A stretch of DNA of 64,000 nucleotides from Nocardioidaceae bacterium (GTDB taxonomy: Bacteria; Actinomycetota; Actinomycetes; Propionibacteriales; Nocardioidaceae): assembly GCA_020636935.1 (NCBI GenBank), contig JACJWW010000007.1, forward strand, positions 1 to 64,000, in the 5' to 3' direction. How positions within the stretch are numbered: position 1 is the stretch's first letter; every line of letters starts with the position of its first letter. This document shows, piece after piece, positions 53,165 through 61,825 of this stretch. Position numbers and translations under genes: made by a program. The notes beneath the pieces were generated by a model. That model was not told where the DNA came from and made no database searches. It saw only the letters and a program-made list of their open reading frames with translations.

Positions 53165-53878
53165 ATGAGTGGCTACAAACGGGTCTTGTTGAAACTGTCC
53201 GGTGAGGTCTTCGGCGGGGGCAGCGTGGGCGTCGACCCCGAGGTCGTGCAGAAGATCGCCCGAGAGATCGCTGCCGTCCAGCGGGCGGGCATTGAGGTGG
53301 CAGTCGTCACTGGGGGTGGCAACTTCTTCAGAGGCGCGGAGTTGCAGCAACATGGCATGGACCGCGCGCGTGCCGACTACATGGGCATGCTCGGTATCGT
53401 GATGAACTGCTTGGCCTTGCAGGACTTCTTGGAGAAAGAAGGCATCGAGACCCGGGTGCAGACCGCCATCACGATGGGTCAAGTTGCTGAGCCATACATC
53501 CCGCGCAAGGCGATCCGTCACCTCGAGAAGGGGCGGGTCGTCATCTTCGGTGCTGGCGCTGGCCTGCCGTACTTCTCCACCGACACAGTGGCCGCCCAGC
53601 GCGCCCTGGAGACCAAGTGCGAGGTCGTGCTGATGGCGAAGAGCGGGGTCGACGGGGTCTATGACGCAGATCCACGCAAAGACCCCAACGCCAAGAAATT
53701 CGAGCACCTCACCTTCGCTGAGGCCTTGCAGCGGGAGCTCAAGGTCGCCGATGCCACCGCCTTTGCATTGTGCATGGAGAACAGCCTGCCGATGGTGGTC
53801 TTCGGGATGGAGCCCGAGGGCAATATCTTGCGGGTGGTGCAGGGCGACCAGATCGGGACGCTGGTCAGCGCCAACTAA
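53165..53878 (+). CDS. pyrH: UMP kinase
   Basis: A 237-aa amino-acid-kinase-fold enzyme making UDP. KRVLLKLSGEVFGGG, VTGGGNFFRG, GAGAGLPYFSTDTVAAQRAL (20) and KSGVDGVYDADPRKDP are diagnostic. The ATG at 53165 follows AGGTGAT; a GTG three codons earlier is in frame. It precedes frr, the usual order. Confidence 0.96.
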   Translation: MSGYKRVLLKLSGEVFGGGSVGVDPEVVQKIAREIAAVQRAGIEVAVVTGGGNFFRGAELQQHGMDRARADYMGMLGIVMNCLALQDFLEKEGIETRVQTAITMGQVAEPYIPRKAIRHLEKGRVVIFGAGAGLPYFSTDTVAAQRALETKCEVVLMAKSGVDGVYDADPRKDPNAKKFEHLTFAEALQRELKVADATAFALCMENSLPMVVFGMEPEGNILRVVQGDQIGTLVSAN

Positions 53879-53944
53879 TCCGATAAGGCACACTTGACCC
53901 CGTACTGGCCGGGTCGAATGCAAGCGCGATGTAGGAGCGACGTA

Positions 53945-54502
53945 GTGATCAACGAAACCCTGAACGATGCCGACAAGAAGATGGCGAAGGCTGTCGAAGT
54001 CACCCGTGAGGAGTTCGCTGCTATCCGGGCTGGTCGGGCCAACCCGCAGATGTTTGCCAAGTTGACCGCGGAGTACTACGGCACCCCCACCCCCGTGCAG
54101 CAGTTGGCCACCTTCACCGCCCCAGAGGCTCGGATCATCCTGGTGGCACCATTCGACGTCAGTGCGCTGGCCAATATCGAGAAGGCGATCCGCGAATCCG
54201 ACCTCGGGGTCAACCCCTCAAACGACGGCAAGGTGATCCGTTGTGTCTTCCCGGAGTTGACCGAGGAGCGGCGCAAGGAGTTCATCAAGGTCGCCAAGCA
54301 GAAGGCCGAAGAGGGCCGCATCTCGGTGCGCAATATCCGTCGTAATGCCAAGCAGGGCTTGGAGAAGATGGAGAAGGACGGCGAGGTCGGCAAGGACGAT
54401 GTGGCTGCTGCGGAGAAGCGTCTTGAAGGGCTGACCAAGAAGCACACCGACCATATCGACGAGATGGTCAAGCACAAAGAGACCGAACTCCTCGAGGTCT
54501 GA
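53945..54502 (+). CDS. frr: Ribosome recycling factor
   Basis: A 185-aa tRNA-mimic protein that splits post-termination ribosomes with EF-G. The long three-helix bundle shows IRAGRANPQMF, YYGTPTPVQQLATFTAPEAR (20), IRESDLGVNPSNDGKVIR and LTEERRKEFIKVAK. The GTG at 53945 has TAGGAG about 7 bases upstream. Confidence 0.97.
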   Translation: MINETLNDADKKMAKAVEVTREEFAAIRAGRANPQMFAKLTAEYYGTPTPVQQLATFTAPEARIILVAPFDVSALANIEKAIRESDLGVNPSNDGKVIRCVFPELTEERRKEFIKVAKQKAEEGRISVRNIRRNAKQGLEKMEKDGEVGKDDVAAAEKRLEGLTKKHTDHIDEMVKHKETELLEV

Positions 54503-54508
54503 GACCCG

Positions 54509-55381
54509 ATGTCGCAAGAGCCGAGTACGCCGCCGGTCAGCCCGCCCCAGAAGGACCACGGCCGCGCCGGGCGTGACCTGCCGAAGGCGATCGCGTCAGG
54601 TGTGACTTTGGGTGGCATCTTGGCGGTGACCCTGCTCTTCTTCGAGCCGGCCTTCATGGTGGTCGTGGCGATCGCTCTTGTGGTTGCAATCTGGGAGATG
54701 CATCGGGGGCTGAGCGCTAAAGGCATTGACATCCCTGAGCAACCGCTCATGGTCGGCGGCGTGGTGATGCTGCTGTTGGCCTATGTGTGGGGTCCACCTG
54801 CGTTGGTGACAGCCACGGCGGTCACCTCGTTGGTGATCATGCTTTGGCTCCTTCGTAGAGGCGTGAGCGGTTTTGTGCAAAACGCCAGCGCCGCCATCTT
54901 CACGTTGGTCTATGTGGCCTTGTTGATGTCATTTGTGGGCCTGATGCTCAATGAGTCGACCGACCTGGGCTATGACGCCGGGCAGCGCGGCATGATCACC
55001 TTCGTGCTGGTCACAGTGGTCTCAGATATCGGTGGCTATGTCGCGGGCGTGCTCTTTGGTAAACACCCCATGGCTCCGGTGATTTCGCCGAAGAAGTCCT
55101 GGGAGGGTTTCGTCGGCTCGCTGTTGTCTTGCGTGGGCGTTGGCGTGGCCATGGTCGTCTACTTCATGGATGGCGACTGGTGGGTCGGAATCTTGCTCGG
55201 GGTCAGCACCGCAGTCATGGCGACCCTTGGTGACCTCGTGGAGTCGGTGATGAAGCGCGACCTGGGCATCAAAGACATGAGCCAGATCATCCCTGGCCAC
55301 GGTGGCCTGATGGATCGCCTCGACTCGCTCGTCGCCACGATCGCGCCGATCTGGCTGATTTTGCACTACTTGGTCTTCTGA
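54509..55381 (+). CDS. cdsA: Phosphatidate cytidylyltransferase
   Basis: A 290-aa multi-span membrane enzyme making CDP-diacylglycerol for phospholipids. Several hydrophobic helices follow a basic N-terminus. The C-terminal signature KRDLGIKDMSQIIPGHGGLM (20) and MDRLDS are complete. It follows frr by 6 bases and is convergent with cysN. Confidence 0.95.
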   Translation: MSQEPSTPPVSPPQKDHGRAGRDLPKAIASGVTLGGILAVTLLFFEPAFMVVVAIALVVAIWEMHRGLSAKGIDIPEQPLMVGGVVMLLLAYVWGPPALVTATAVTSLVIMLWLLRRGVSGFVQNASAAIFTLVYVALLMSFVGLMLNESTDLGYDAGQRGMITFVLVTVVSDIGGYVAGVLFGKHPMAPVISPKKSWEGFVGSLLSCVGVGVAMVVYFMDGDWWVGILLGVSTAVMATLGDLVESVMKRDLGIKDMSQIIPGHGGLMDRLDSLVATIAPIWLILHYLVF

Positions 55382-55410
55382 CCAAGTAGCGACGGGCTGG
55401 CTGGCCTAGC

Positions 55411-56700
55411 TCACAAGATCATGCCGGCGCCGACGGTGACCCCGCTGGCCTCGTCGATCAAGATGAATGACCCAGTAGTGCGGTTTTTCGCATAGGGGTC
55501 ACACAGCAGGGGTGCCGTCGTACGCAATTGCACGCGACCGATCTCGTTGAGACCCAGCTCCTTGGTGTCTTGGTCGCGGTGCAAGGTGTTGATGTCGAGG
55601 CGATATTGGATGTCCTTGATCAACGCCCGGGCGCTTCGCGTGGTGTGTTTGATCGCGAGCTTTTGCTTGGGTCGCAGCGGCTCGTTGGTCATCCAGCAGA
55701 TCATCGCGTCGATGTCTTGGCTGGGCGTGGGGGCATTCTTCACCCGGGCGATCATGTCGCCGCGCGACACGTCGACGTCGTCTTCGAGGCGCACGGTCAC
55801 CGACATCGGTGGGAAGGCCTCGGGGATCTCCTTGTCGAAGATGTCGATGCCAGCGATCTTGCTGGTCATGCCGCTGGGCAGCACGATCACCTCGTCGCCG
55901 GGCTTGAAGATGCCGCCGGCGACCTGTCCGGCGTACCCGCGATAGTCGTGGAACTCATCAGACTTGGGGCGTATGACGTATTGCACCGGCAGGCGGGCGT
56001 CAACAAGGTCGCGATCGGAGGCGACGTGCACGTGCTCGAGGTGGTGCATCAGGGTGGGGCCGTGGTACCACGGCGTGTTTTGCGACCTGGTCACGACATT
56101 GTCACCCTGCAGCGCGGAGATCGGGATGACTTCAAGGTCGGGCACATTGAGCTTGGTGGCGAAGCTCTTGAACTCGGAGTGGATCTTCTCGTAGATCGCT
56201 TCGGAGTAGTCGACCAGATCCATCTTGTTGATCGCGAGCACGAGGTGGGGCACCCGCAGCAGCGAGAGGAGTACGGCGTGTCGACGCGACTGCTCGGTCA
56301 GGCCCTGGCGGGCATCAACCAGCACGAGCCCGAGGTCGGCGGTGGAGGCGCCGGTGACCATGTTGCGGGTGTACTGGATGTGGCCGGGGGTGTCGGCGAT
56401 GATGAATTTGCGGGTCGGGGTCGCGAAATAGCGGTAGGCGACATCGATGGTGATGCCTTGCTCGCGCTCTGAGCGCAGACCGTCGGTGAGCAGCGCCAGG
56501 TCGGTGTAGTCATAGCCCTTGGAGGCGCTGGTGGCCTCGACGGCTTCGAGCTGGTCTTCGAAGATCGACTTCGAGTCGAGGAGCAGCCGGCCGATCAGGG
56601 TGGACTTGCCGTCGTCGACCGAGCCTGCGGTGGCGAAGCGGAGGAGGTCCATGGGGCCGCGACCCTCGTGGGGCTCGGTGGTGGCCATCTCGGGTGCCAT
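55411..56700 (-). CDS. cysN: Sulfate adenylyltransferase subunit 1 (GTPase)
   Basis: The 429-aa GTPase subunit of ATP sulfurylase, first step of sulfate assimilation. GTPase motifs GSVDDGKSTLIGRLL, DTPGH and NKMDLVD are present, with EF-Tu-like domains 2 and 3 behind. There is no fused APS-kinase domain. The start overlaps the cysD stop (ATGA). Confidence 0.95.
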   Translation of the reverse strand: MAPEMATTEPHEGRGPMDLLRFATAGSVDDGKSTLIGRLLLDSKSIFEDQLEAVEATSASKGYDYTDLALLTDGLRSEREQGITIDVAYRYFATPTRKFIIADTPGHIQYTRNMVTGASTADLGLVLVDARQGLTEQSRRHAVLLSLLRVPHLVLAINKMDLVDYSEAIYEKIHSEFKSFATKLNVPDLEVIPISALQGDNVVTRSQNTPWYHGPTLMHHLEHVHVASDRDLVDARLPVQYVIRPKSDEFHDYRGYAGQVAGGIFKPGDEVIVLPSGMTSKIAGIDIFDKEIPEAFPPMSVTVRLEDDVDVSRGDMIARVKNAPTPSQDIDAMICWMTNEPLRPKQKLAIKHTTRSARALIKDIQYRLDINTLHRDQDTKELGLNEIGRVQLRTTAPLLCDPYAKNRTTGSFILIDEASGVTVGAGMIL

Positions 56701-57614
56701 CAGAAATAGCCTTCCTTCTTGCGGTCTTCCATAGCGGCTTCGGAGAAACGGTCGTCGCCACGGGTGGCGCCACGCTCAGTGACTCGGGCCACGGAGATCT
56801 CTTCGATGATCTTTTCGATCGTGTCTGCTTCTGACTCCACGCAGCCGGTCAAGGTGAGGTCGCCGACCGTGCGGAATCGCATCGTCTTCTCGACGACTTC
56901 TTCGCCGTCTCGCAGCGGGTTGAACTCCGACTCCGAGAGCCACATGCCGTCGCGGTTGAACACGCGGCGCTGATGGGAGAAATAGATCGAGGGGATCTCG
57001 ATGCCTTCCTGGCCCAGGTAGTGCCAGATGTCGAGCTCGGTCCAGTTGGACAGCGGGAAGATTCGCATGTGCTCGCCCTCGTGGATGCGGCCGTTGTAGA
57101 GGCTCCACAACTCTGGGCGTTGGTTCTTGGGATCCCACTGACCGAAGTCGTCGCGGTGGGAGTAGACGCGCTCCTTGGCGCGAGCCTTCTCTTCGTCGCG
57201 GCGACCACCACCGAATGCTGCGGTGAAGCCTTCTTCTTCAATGGCGTTGAGGAGAGTGCCGATCTGGAGGCGGTTGCGTGAGGTCTTGCCGTCGTCTACG
57301 ACGATGCCATTCTTGATGGCTTCCTCGACGCTGGCCACGATCAGACGCAGGCCCAGGCGGTTTACCCAGTTTGTGCGGGTCTCGAGCACCTCCGGGAAGT
57401 CATAGCCGGTGTCGACTTGCAGCACGGGGAAGGGGATCTTCGCCGGGTAGAAGGCCTTCTCGGCGAGGCGGAGCATCACGATGGAGTCCTTGCCGCCCGA
57501 AAACATCAACACGGGCTTTTCGAACTCCGATGCAACCTCGCGGAAGATGTGGATGGACTCCGCTTCCAGTTGGTCCAACTGGCTGAGTTGGTAATCGGCG
57601 TGTGTCTGGGTCAT
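56700..57614 (-). CDS. cysD: Sulfate adenylyltransferase subunit 2
   Basis: The 304-aa catalytic PP-loop subunit (MFSGGKDSIVMLRLAEKAFY, 20 residues with SGGKDS; QVDTGYDFPE; GGRRDEEKARAKERV). With CysN it forms adenylylsulfate. The ATG before TQTHADYQLSQLDQLEAESI has GGAGAGG upstream. No other assimilation genes are in the window, and I see no recognisable riboswitch in the 143-base gap before it. Confidence 0.95.
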   Translation of the reverse strand: MTQTHADYQLSQLDQLEAESIHIFREVASEFEKPVLMFSGGKDSIVMLRLAEKAFYPAKIPFPVLQVDTGYDFPEVLETRTNWVNRLGLRLIVASVEEAIKNGIVVDDGKTSRNRLQIGTLLNAIEEEGFTAAFGGGRRDEEKARAKERVYSHRDDFGQWDPKNQRPELWSLYNGRIHEGEHMRIFPLSNWTELDIWHYLGQEGIEIPSIYFSHQRRVFNRDGMWLSESEFNPLRDGEEVVEKTMRFRTVGDLTLTGCVESEADTIEKIIEEISVARVTERGATRGDDRFSEAAMEDRKKEGYF

Positions 57615-57757
57615 TTGAGCCTCTCCCTGGGGACTGCGCCATCGTATCGGAGCCACCGCTTGGGCTCGGCCTCGTCTCGCTTCGGCGGCGTACGGCGTGG
57701 CTCGGCGTACGCGCGGATGGGGGCGAATAGTGAGCGGCATGACACACTCGGGGGGTC

Positions 57758-58885
57758 ATGTCTGAGCCAATCAAACACTTGCCGCTGGTCTTCGAGGAGC
57801 CGCGTGGGCGCGGCAAACCGCCGATCCATCTGGCCGATCTCACTCCAGCAGAGCGCAAGGAGCGTCTGATCGAGCTCGGGCTCCCTGGATTTAGGGCCCA
57901 GCAGTTGTCGCGTCACTATTTTGCGAGGCTGGCGGAAGACCCCGAGCAGATGACCGATCTGCCGACCGGGCAGCGAGCCGAGCTGGTCGAAGGATTGTTG
58001 CCGAAGGTGCTCACCGAGGTGCGCACCCAGGAGGCCGATCGCGGCAAGACCCGCAAGACCTTGTGGCGGCTCTTCGACGGGGCCTTGGTCGAGTCGGTTT
58101 TGATGCGCTATCCCGACCGGGTGACCATGTGCGTGTCTTCGCAAGCTGGCTGCGGGATGGCGTGCACTTTTTGTGCCACCGGCCAAGGTGGGCTGCAGCG
58201 CAATATGTCGACCGCAGAGATCATCGAGCAGGTCGTGGCCGGCGCGAGGTCTTTGGCTCGCAACGAAGTCGCCGGTGGCCCGGGACGCGTGTCCAATGTC
58301 GTCTTCATGGGCATGGGGGAGCCGTTGGCCAACTACAAGGCGGTGCTTGGCGCCGTACGCCGGATGACCGACCCGAGCCCAGACGGCTTGGGCATGTCTG
58401 CGCGTGGCATCACGGTCAGCACGGTTGGGCTGGTGCCGCGGATCATGGAGCTGGCCGGTGAGGGCATCCCGGTCACCTTGGCGCTGTCGCTGCATGCCCC
58501 TGATGACGAGCTTCGCGCCGAGCTGGTGCCAGTCAACACTCGCTGGAGCGTCGCTGAGGCCCTCGATGCGGCGTGGCATTACGCGAGCGTGACCAAGCGT
58601 CGGGTCTCGATCGAATACGCCATGATGCGCGATATCAACGACCAGGGTTGGCGCGCCGACTTGCTGGCCGACCTGCTCAATGCCCGCGGCAATTGGGGCT
58701 GGGCCCACGTCAATCTGATCCCGCTCAACGAAGTGCCAGGCTCTCGCTTCACCCGCTCGCGCGACGAAGACACCGCTGAGTTTGTACGTCGCCTCGAAGC
58801 CCGTGGCATCTCAACCACCGTGCGCGACACGCGAGGCTCTGACATCGATGCGGCCTGTGGGCAATTAGCGGCGTTGGAAGACTGA
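57758..58885 (+). CDS. rlmN: Dual-specificity rRNA/tRNA adenine-C2 methyltransferase RlmN
   Basis: A 375-aa radical-SAM enzyme methylating A2503 of 23S rRNA and A37 of tRNA. The cluster motif CGMACTFCATGQ is present. FMGMGEPLANY, the SLHAPDDELR region and the C-terminal methyl-carrying Cys in DIDAACGQL are intact. The gene is full length. Its last 174 bases are repeated at 60251-60424, so the end of the gene may have been replaced by an incoming, diverged copy. Confidence 0.96.
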   Translation: MSEPIKHLPLVFEEPRGRGKPPIHLADLTPAERKERLIELGLPGFRAQQLSRHYFARLAEDPEQMTDLPTGQRAELVEGLLPKVLTEVRTQEADRGKTRKTLWRLFDGALVESVLMRYPDRVTMCVSSQAGCGMACTFCATGQGGLQRNMSTAEIIEQVVAGARSLARNEVAGGPGRVSNVVFMGMGEPLANYKAVLGAVRRMTDPSPDGLGMSARGITVSTVGLVPRIMELAGEGIPVTLALSLHAPDDELRAELVPVNTRWSVAEALDAAWHYASVTKRRVSIEYAMMRDINDQGWRADLLADLLNARGNWGWAHVNLIPLNEVPGSRFTRSRDEDTAEFVRRLEARGISTTVRDTRGSDIDAACGQLAALED

Positions 58886-58974
58886 ACAGGGCCGAGCAAT
58901 GTCGCAGGGAGTCAGGTTCATGTGGCCCCAAGGTGTTCAACCTTTGTTAACCGTTGCCTGTTCGTGTCGCCTAC

Positions 58975-59540
58975 TCAACGGTGGACTGTGACCAGTGGAT
59001 GGTGTTCTTCCACCCAGTCGGCCATTCGATTCCCTCGACGCGCAATAAAGTCCAGGGTGGATTCCCTGTAAGTGATGTAGGTGCTTGTAGTGGTCGGGGT
59101 GGCCTCGTGTTCGAAGTCGAATTGAGCAAGCGTGTCGTCGGCACCTTCGCAATGGCGGCGGATGCATTCCAGCGTCAGGTCGATGCGGTCCCGAAGGATC
59201 TGTCCGGTGTCAGGTACTTCGCCCTCTGGTCTGGGCTCAAGCCGTCCTTTGCATCAGCGAGCGCCTTTGGGTTCTCCCACTTTCGGTACGAGTGGGTGAT
59301 CGCATCGCTGCCGTAACATTGGCGTGCTCCTGACGGCGTGGCCCAGATCAGATGGCCATCTGACTTGCGCGACGGGATTGCAGGCGCAAAGGGCTGACCC
59401 GTAGAGATGTCCTTGGACCACAACAATTCGTGGTCCAAGCGTAGTTGGGGACTGTCTCGGTCAGCATCCCAACCTTGCTTTCTCGGCCGGCGATCGTCGT
59501 AGTCCTAGTTGCAGTCGAAGGAAAGGTCGAACACACGCAT
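58975..59540 (-). pseudogene. Broken gene resembling the DUF6994 group
   Basis: Reading the minus strand from ATG 59540 gives RVFDLSFDCN, then an in-frame TAG (59505-59507), then a long open stretch: DYDDRRPRKQGWDADRDSP, HELLWSKDISTGQPFA, SDAITHSYRKW. Near 59190-59200 the frame shifts, and the second frame continues DRIDLTLECIRRHCEGADD through STLDFIARRGNRMADWVEEH to a TGA at 58975. LLWSK, SDA and DLTLECIRRH are marks I associate with DUF6994 proteins of actinobacteria (recalled, not searched). At least one nonsense and one frameshift mutation make it a relic. It lies just downstream of HigA. Confidence 0.6.
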
Positions 59541-59573
59541 GAGGCCGATGGTGGCAGTCCCTCATGTGAGCCC

Positions 59574-59873
59574 TCAAGCCACCGTGTGCAGCTCGAACCG
59601 AAGACCCAGGGCATTGGTGACCTTGAGGATGGTTGACCACGTCGGGTTGCCGTCGGACGACAGCGCCTTATAGAGACCGTCACGACTCATGCCGACACGG
59701 CGTGCGAGCTCGCTCATGTTCTGGGAGCGGGCGATGATGCCCAATGCGTGCGGGACTGCGCCCGGGTCGTCGATGGAGTCCTCGATGGCAGTTTCCAAGA
59801 AGAGCGCGACATCGTCGAGATTCCTGAGGTAGTCGGCAGCATCGAAGTTCTTGTATGTCTCATTCACCGTCAT
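59574..59873 (-). CDS. higA: HigA-type antitoxin (HTH)
   Basis: A 99-aa antitoxin of the addiction-module HigA branch: TVNETYKNFDAADYLRNLDD, then a Cro/C1-type helix-turn-helix (SQNMSELARRVGMSRDGLYK, 20) and a C-terminal strand LRFELHTVA. It starts inside the toxin gene (14-base overlap) with GAGGGA upstream. It binds the toxin and represses the operon. The toxin-first order is typical of hig loci. Confidence 0.85.
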   Translation of the reverse strand: MTVNETYKNFDAADYLRNLDDVALFLETAIEDSIDDPGAVPHALGIIARSQNMSELARRVGMSRDGLYKALSSDGNPTWSTILKVTNALGLRFELHTVA

Positions 59874-60189
59874 TGCTGTCCCTCTTTCCTTGTTCGGTCC
59901 GCCACTTGGTGGCGAGTGTCTGTGCCTGGTCGATGTCCTGCTGTTGTGACGACTTGTCGCCGCCACAGAGAAGGAGGATCAATGTGCTGCCCTCGTGCAG
60001 GTAGTAGACGCGGTAGCCGGGGCCGAACGGCATACGCAACTCCGACACCCCACCACCGACCGGACGCACATCTCCGGGATTGCCGTCCGCGAGTCGGTCG
60101 AGCCTCCGGATGATGCGTTGCTTGCTCCGCAGGTCCTTGAGCTTGTTGATCCAGTTGTTGAAATCGGTCGTGCTGATGACCCGAGTCAT
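59860..60189 (-). CDS. higB: HigB/RelE-superfamily toxin
   Basis: A 109-aa addiction-module killer protein: TTDFNNWINKLKDLRSKQRI, RRLDRLADGNPGDVRPVGGG (20), ELRMPFGPGYRVYYLHEG and LLLCGGDKSSQQQDIDQAQ. The RVYY and GGDKSSQ elements are typical of this branch of ribosome-dependent mRNA nucleases. The promoter AAGTATAGT lies only about 10 bases before the start. With HigA it fills most of the DNA between the two copies of the rlmN end. Confidence 0.87.
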   Translation of the reverse strand: MTRVISTTDFNNWINKLKDLRSKQRIIRRLDRLADGNPGDVRPVGGGVSELRMPFGPGYRVYYLHEGSTLILLLCGGDKSSQQQDIDQAQTLATKWRTEQGKRDSNDGE

Positions 60190-60250
60190 ATGTCGACTAT
60201 ACTTGACAGTTCCGTGATGGTCATGTTCATAACTGGGGTGCGATTAGCAC

Positions 60251-60424
60251 AACCTGATCCCGCTCAACGAAGTCCCTGGGTCGCGCTTCACCCGCTCGCG
60301 CGGTGAACACACCGCTGAGTTTGTTCGCCGACTCGAAGCGCGTGGCATCTCAACCACCGTGCGCGACACCCGAGGGTCGGAGATTGATGCGGCCTGTGGG
60401 CAATTGGCTGCCTCAGGAGACTGA
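60251..60424 (+). pseudogene. Displaced second copy of the rlmN 3' end
   Basis: Encodes NLIPLNEVPGSRFTRSRGEH and on to the stop, aligned without gaps to the final 174 bases of rlmN (58712-58885), including the stop. I count about 23 differences (about 87% identity), nearly all synonymous, apart from a few codons near SRGEH and the last residues. There is no start codon or upstream rlmN sequence, so it is a dead fragment, probably the original or a donated end of the gene. Confidence 0.9.
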
Positions 60425-60679
60425 GTAGGCGGCTCTTCATGCCCGCCAACGACTGCTAATCGGCCTATCTCGACATCTACCGATAGGCGACACGAGCATG
60501 TCCAAGCATGCGCCGTACGCCGGTGCCGAACGGGTAGCCTTTGAGGTCTAGCGACGAGGCGAAACTAGTTGACGCCTGAGTGTCGCGTCTCGGAACAGCG
60601 TCATTGGTGCAGCCGCACCGCGACCCACATCAGGGGCGCGGAGTGATAGACGCCAGATCTGGACGCTGAGGAGCACGGC
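60425..60679. other. 255-base gap after the rlmN fragment
   Basis: No coding ORF. A small inverted repeat CCTATC...GATAGG (about 60463-60485) is visible; the remainder probably contains the promoter of the secreted-protein gene, but I cannot define it. GAGGAGCAC is the ribosome site at its end. Confidence 0.5.
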
Positions 60680-61819
60680 ATGAAGGTCGACCTGAAATAT
60701 GTAGCGATTGCGGTGCTGGTGGGCGTGCTGGGCACGGTGGCTGCCGTGCAGGCGAATGAGCCTGAACTGCAGGCCGTTGGCCGCGTCTTTGGGATGTCAT
60801 CGCCCGCAGACTCATGTCAGATGTCGGATGTAGTGCCAGATAAGGGGACACTCCAACTTGAGTTCCTGCGCCCGAGCAGTGATCAAGACCCTGATCGCAA
60901 CGACTACCGCCTCTCGGGAACAATGCGGTGGGACAACCAAGCCGACCTCGATTGCTTCGCCGCGGGGGCGATCGATTGGGCATACGAGCACAGCATCGAG
61001 TACGGCATCCCAGTCAAGCGAGTCATCTGGAACGAGAACTTCAATGACCTTGACGCTGCCGAGCCCTACCTCGATACGACGGTTGACAGCAACGAAAGCC
61101 ACACTGAGCTCACGGTCGGCCTAGCGAAACCGGAGCGCCTTGAGGCCGGTCGCACCTACTCGTTCAGTTACGACCTGCTTCTTGCCAAGGACCCCAAGGA
61201 CGGCAAGCAATGGATCACCCAGTGGGGGAATGTCGTGGAGAAGCAGTGCTCCTTCAACGGACCGTGGTGCTCGGGCCTCAACACAAAAACGAAAGGGAAG
61301 CAGTTCAACAGCGATGCCTGGATCGGCTGGACGCGAGGCTTCGCTGTCAAGGGCACGAGTTGTTGGGCCTGGCGAAGCGATGGCTCGGCTCCGACGGATT
61401 GCTCGCCAAGGCCTGAGCCTCGCGACGAGGGCGGCGGCAATGGTGGCGAAGCGTCCTCTCCACCTCCGGTGACAACTCCGGCTCCCGCGACTGCTCAGGG
61501 GATCGTCACTGGGTGCAACACTTATGGCCAAAACTGCGAAGTCAATCCGCTGTACGTCAACGTGCCAGCAGTGGGCTTCAACTGGAAGTCCGAACCCAAG
61601 CTCACCGCCGTCTCCAACGGGGCCAAGCTGACAGCGCGCTGCTATGCCATTGGAGGCATGACCTACAACTGGGCCGTGAGCATTGGCGATCGCGGCCCGG
61701 ATCCATACGAATCCAACGTGTACTACTCGGTGCAGGCTCCTGACGGGCGATGGGGCTTCATCCCCGACACCTACTTCGTGCGAGACCAGGGCAATCGAAT
61801 GGGCCTGCCCGCCTGCTGA
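60680..61819 (+). CDS. Secreted two-region protein of unknown function (379 aa)
   Basis: A signal peptide (basic MKVDLK, hydrophobic YVAIAVLVGVLGTVAA, cleavage near VQA) precedes an N-terminal domain (about 30-255) rich in Asp, Trp and Cys (DLDCFAAGAIDWAYEHSIEY, WITQWGNVVEKQCSFNGPWC, 20 each). A Pro/Thr linker (SPPPVTTPAPATA, about 260-275) leads to a C-terminal domain (about 280-379) with LTARCYAIGGMTYNW and RWGFIPDTYFVRD, which looks like a bacterial SH3-like wall-binding module. It is likely a secreted or wall-associated protein. The N-terminal family is not recognised. Confidence 0.75.
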   Translation: MKVDLKYVAIAVLVGVLGTVAAVQANEPELQAVGRVFGMSSPADSCQMSDVVPDKGTLQLEFLRPSSDQDPDRNDYRLSGTMRWDNQADLDCFAAGAIDWAYEHSIEYGIPVKRVIWNENFNDLDAAEPYLDTTVDSNESHTELTVGLAKPERLEAGRTYSFSYDLLLAKDPKDGKQWITQWGNVVEKQCSFNGPWCSGLNTKTKGKQFNSDAWIGWTRGFAVKGTSCWAWRSDGSAPTDCSPRPEPRDEGGGNGGEASSPPPVTTPAPATAQGIVTGCNTYGQNCEVNPLYVNVPAVGFNWKSEPKLTAVSNGAKLTARCYAIGGMTYNWAVSIGDRGPDPYESNVYYSVQAPDGRWGFIPDTYFVRDQGNRMGLPAC

Positions 61820-61825
61820 CCTGCT

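Noticed and set aside
57615..57757. SAM or other sulfur-related riboswitch before cysD
   Set aside because: I could not find the conserved core of a SAM riboswitch in the 143-base gap.
58975..59175. Tyrosine-integrase C-terminus on the minus strand
   Set aside because: The stretch TTTSTYITYRESTLDF looked integrase-like, but no catalytic R-H-R-Y pattern is present and the upstream blocks fit a different family.
58954..59316. 120-codon plus-strand ORF in the rlmN island
   Set aside because: The opposite strand carries protein-family-like blocks (LLWSK, DLTLECIRRH) across two frames, so this ORF is their shadow; its start has no good ribosome site.
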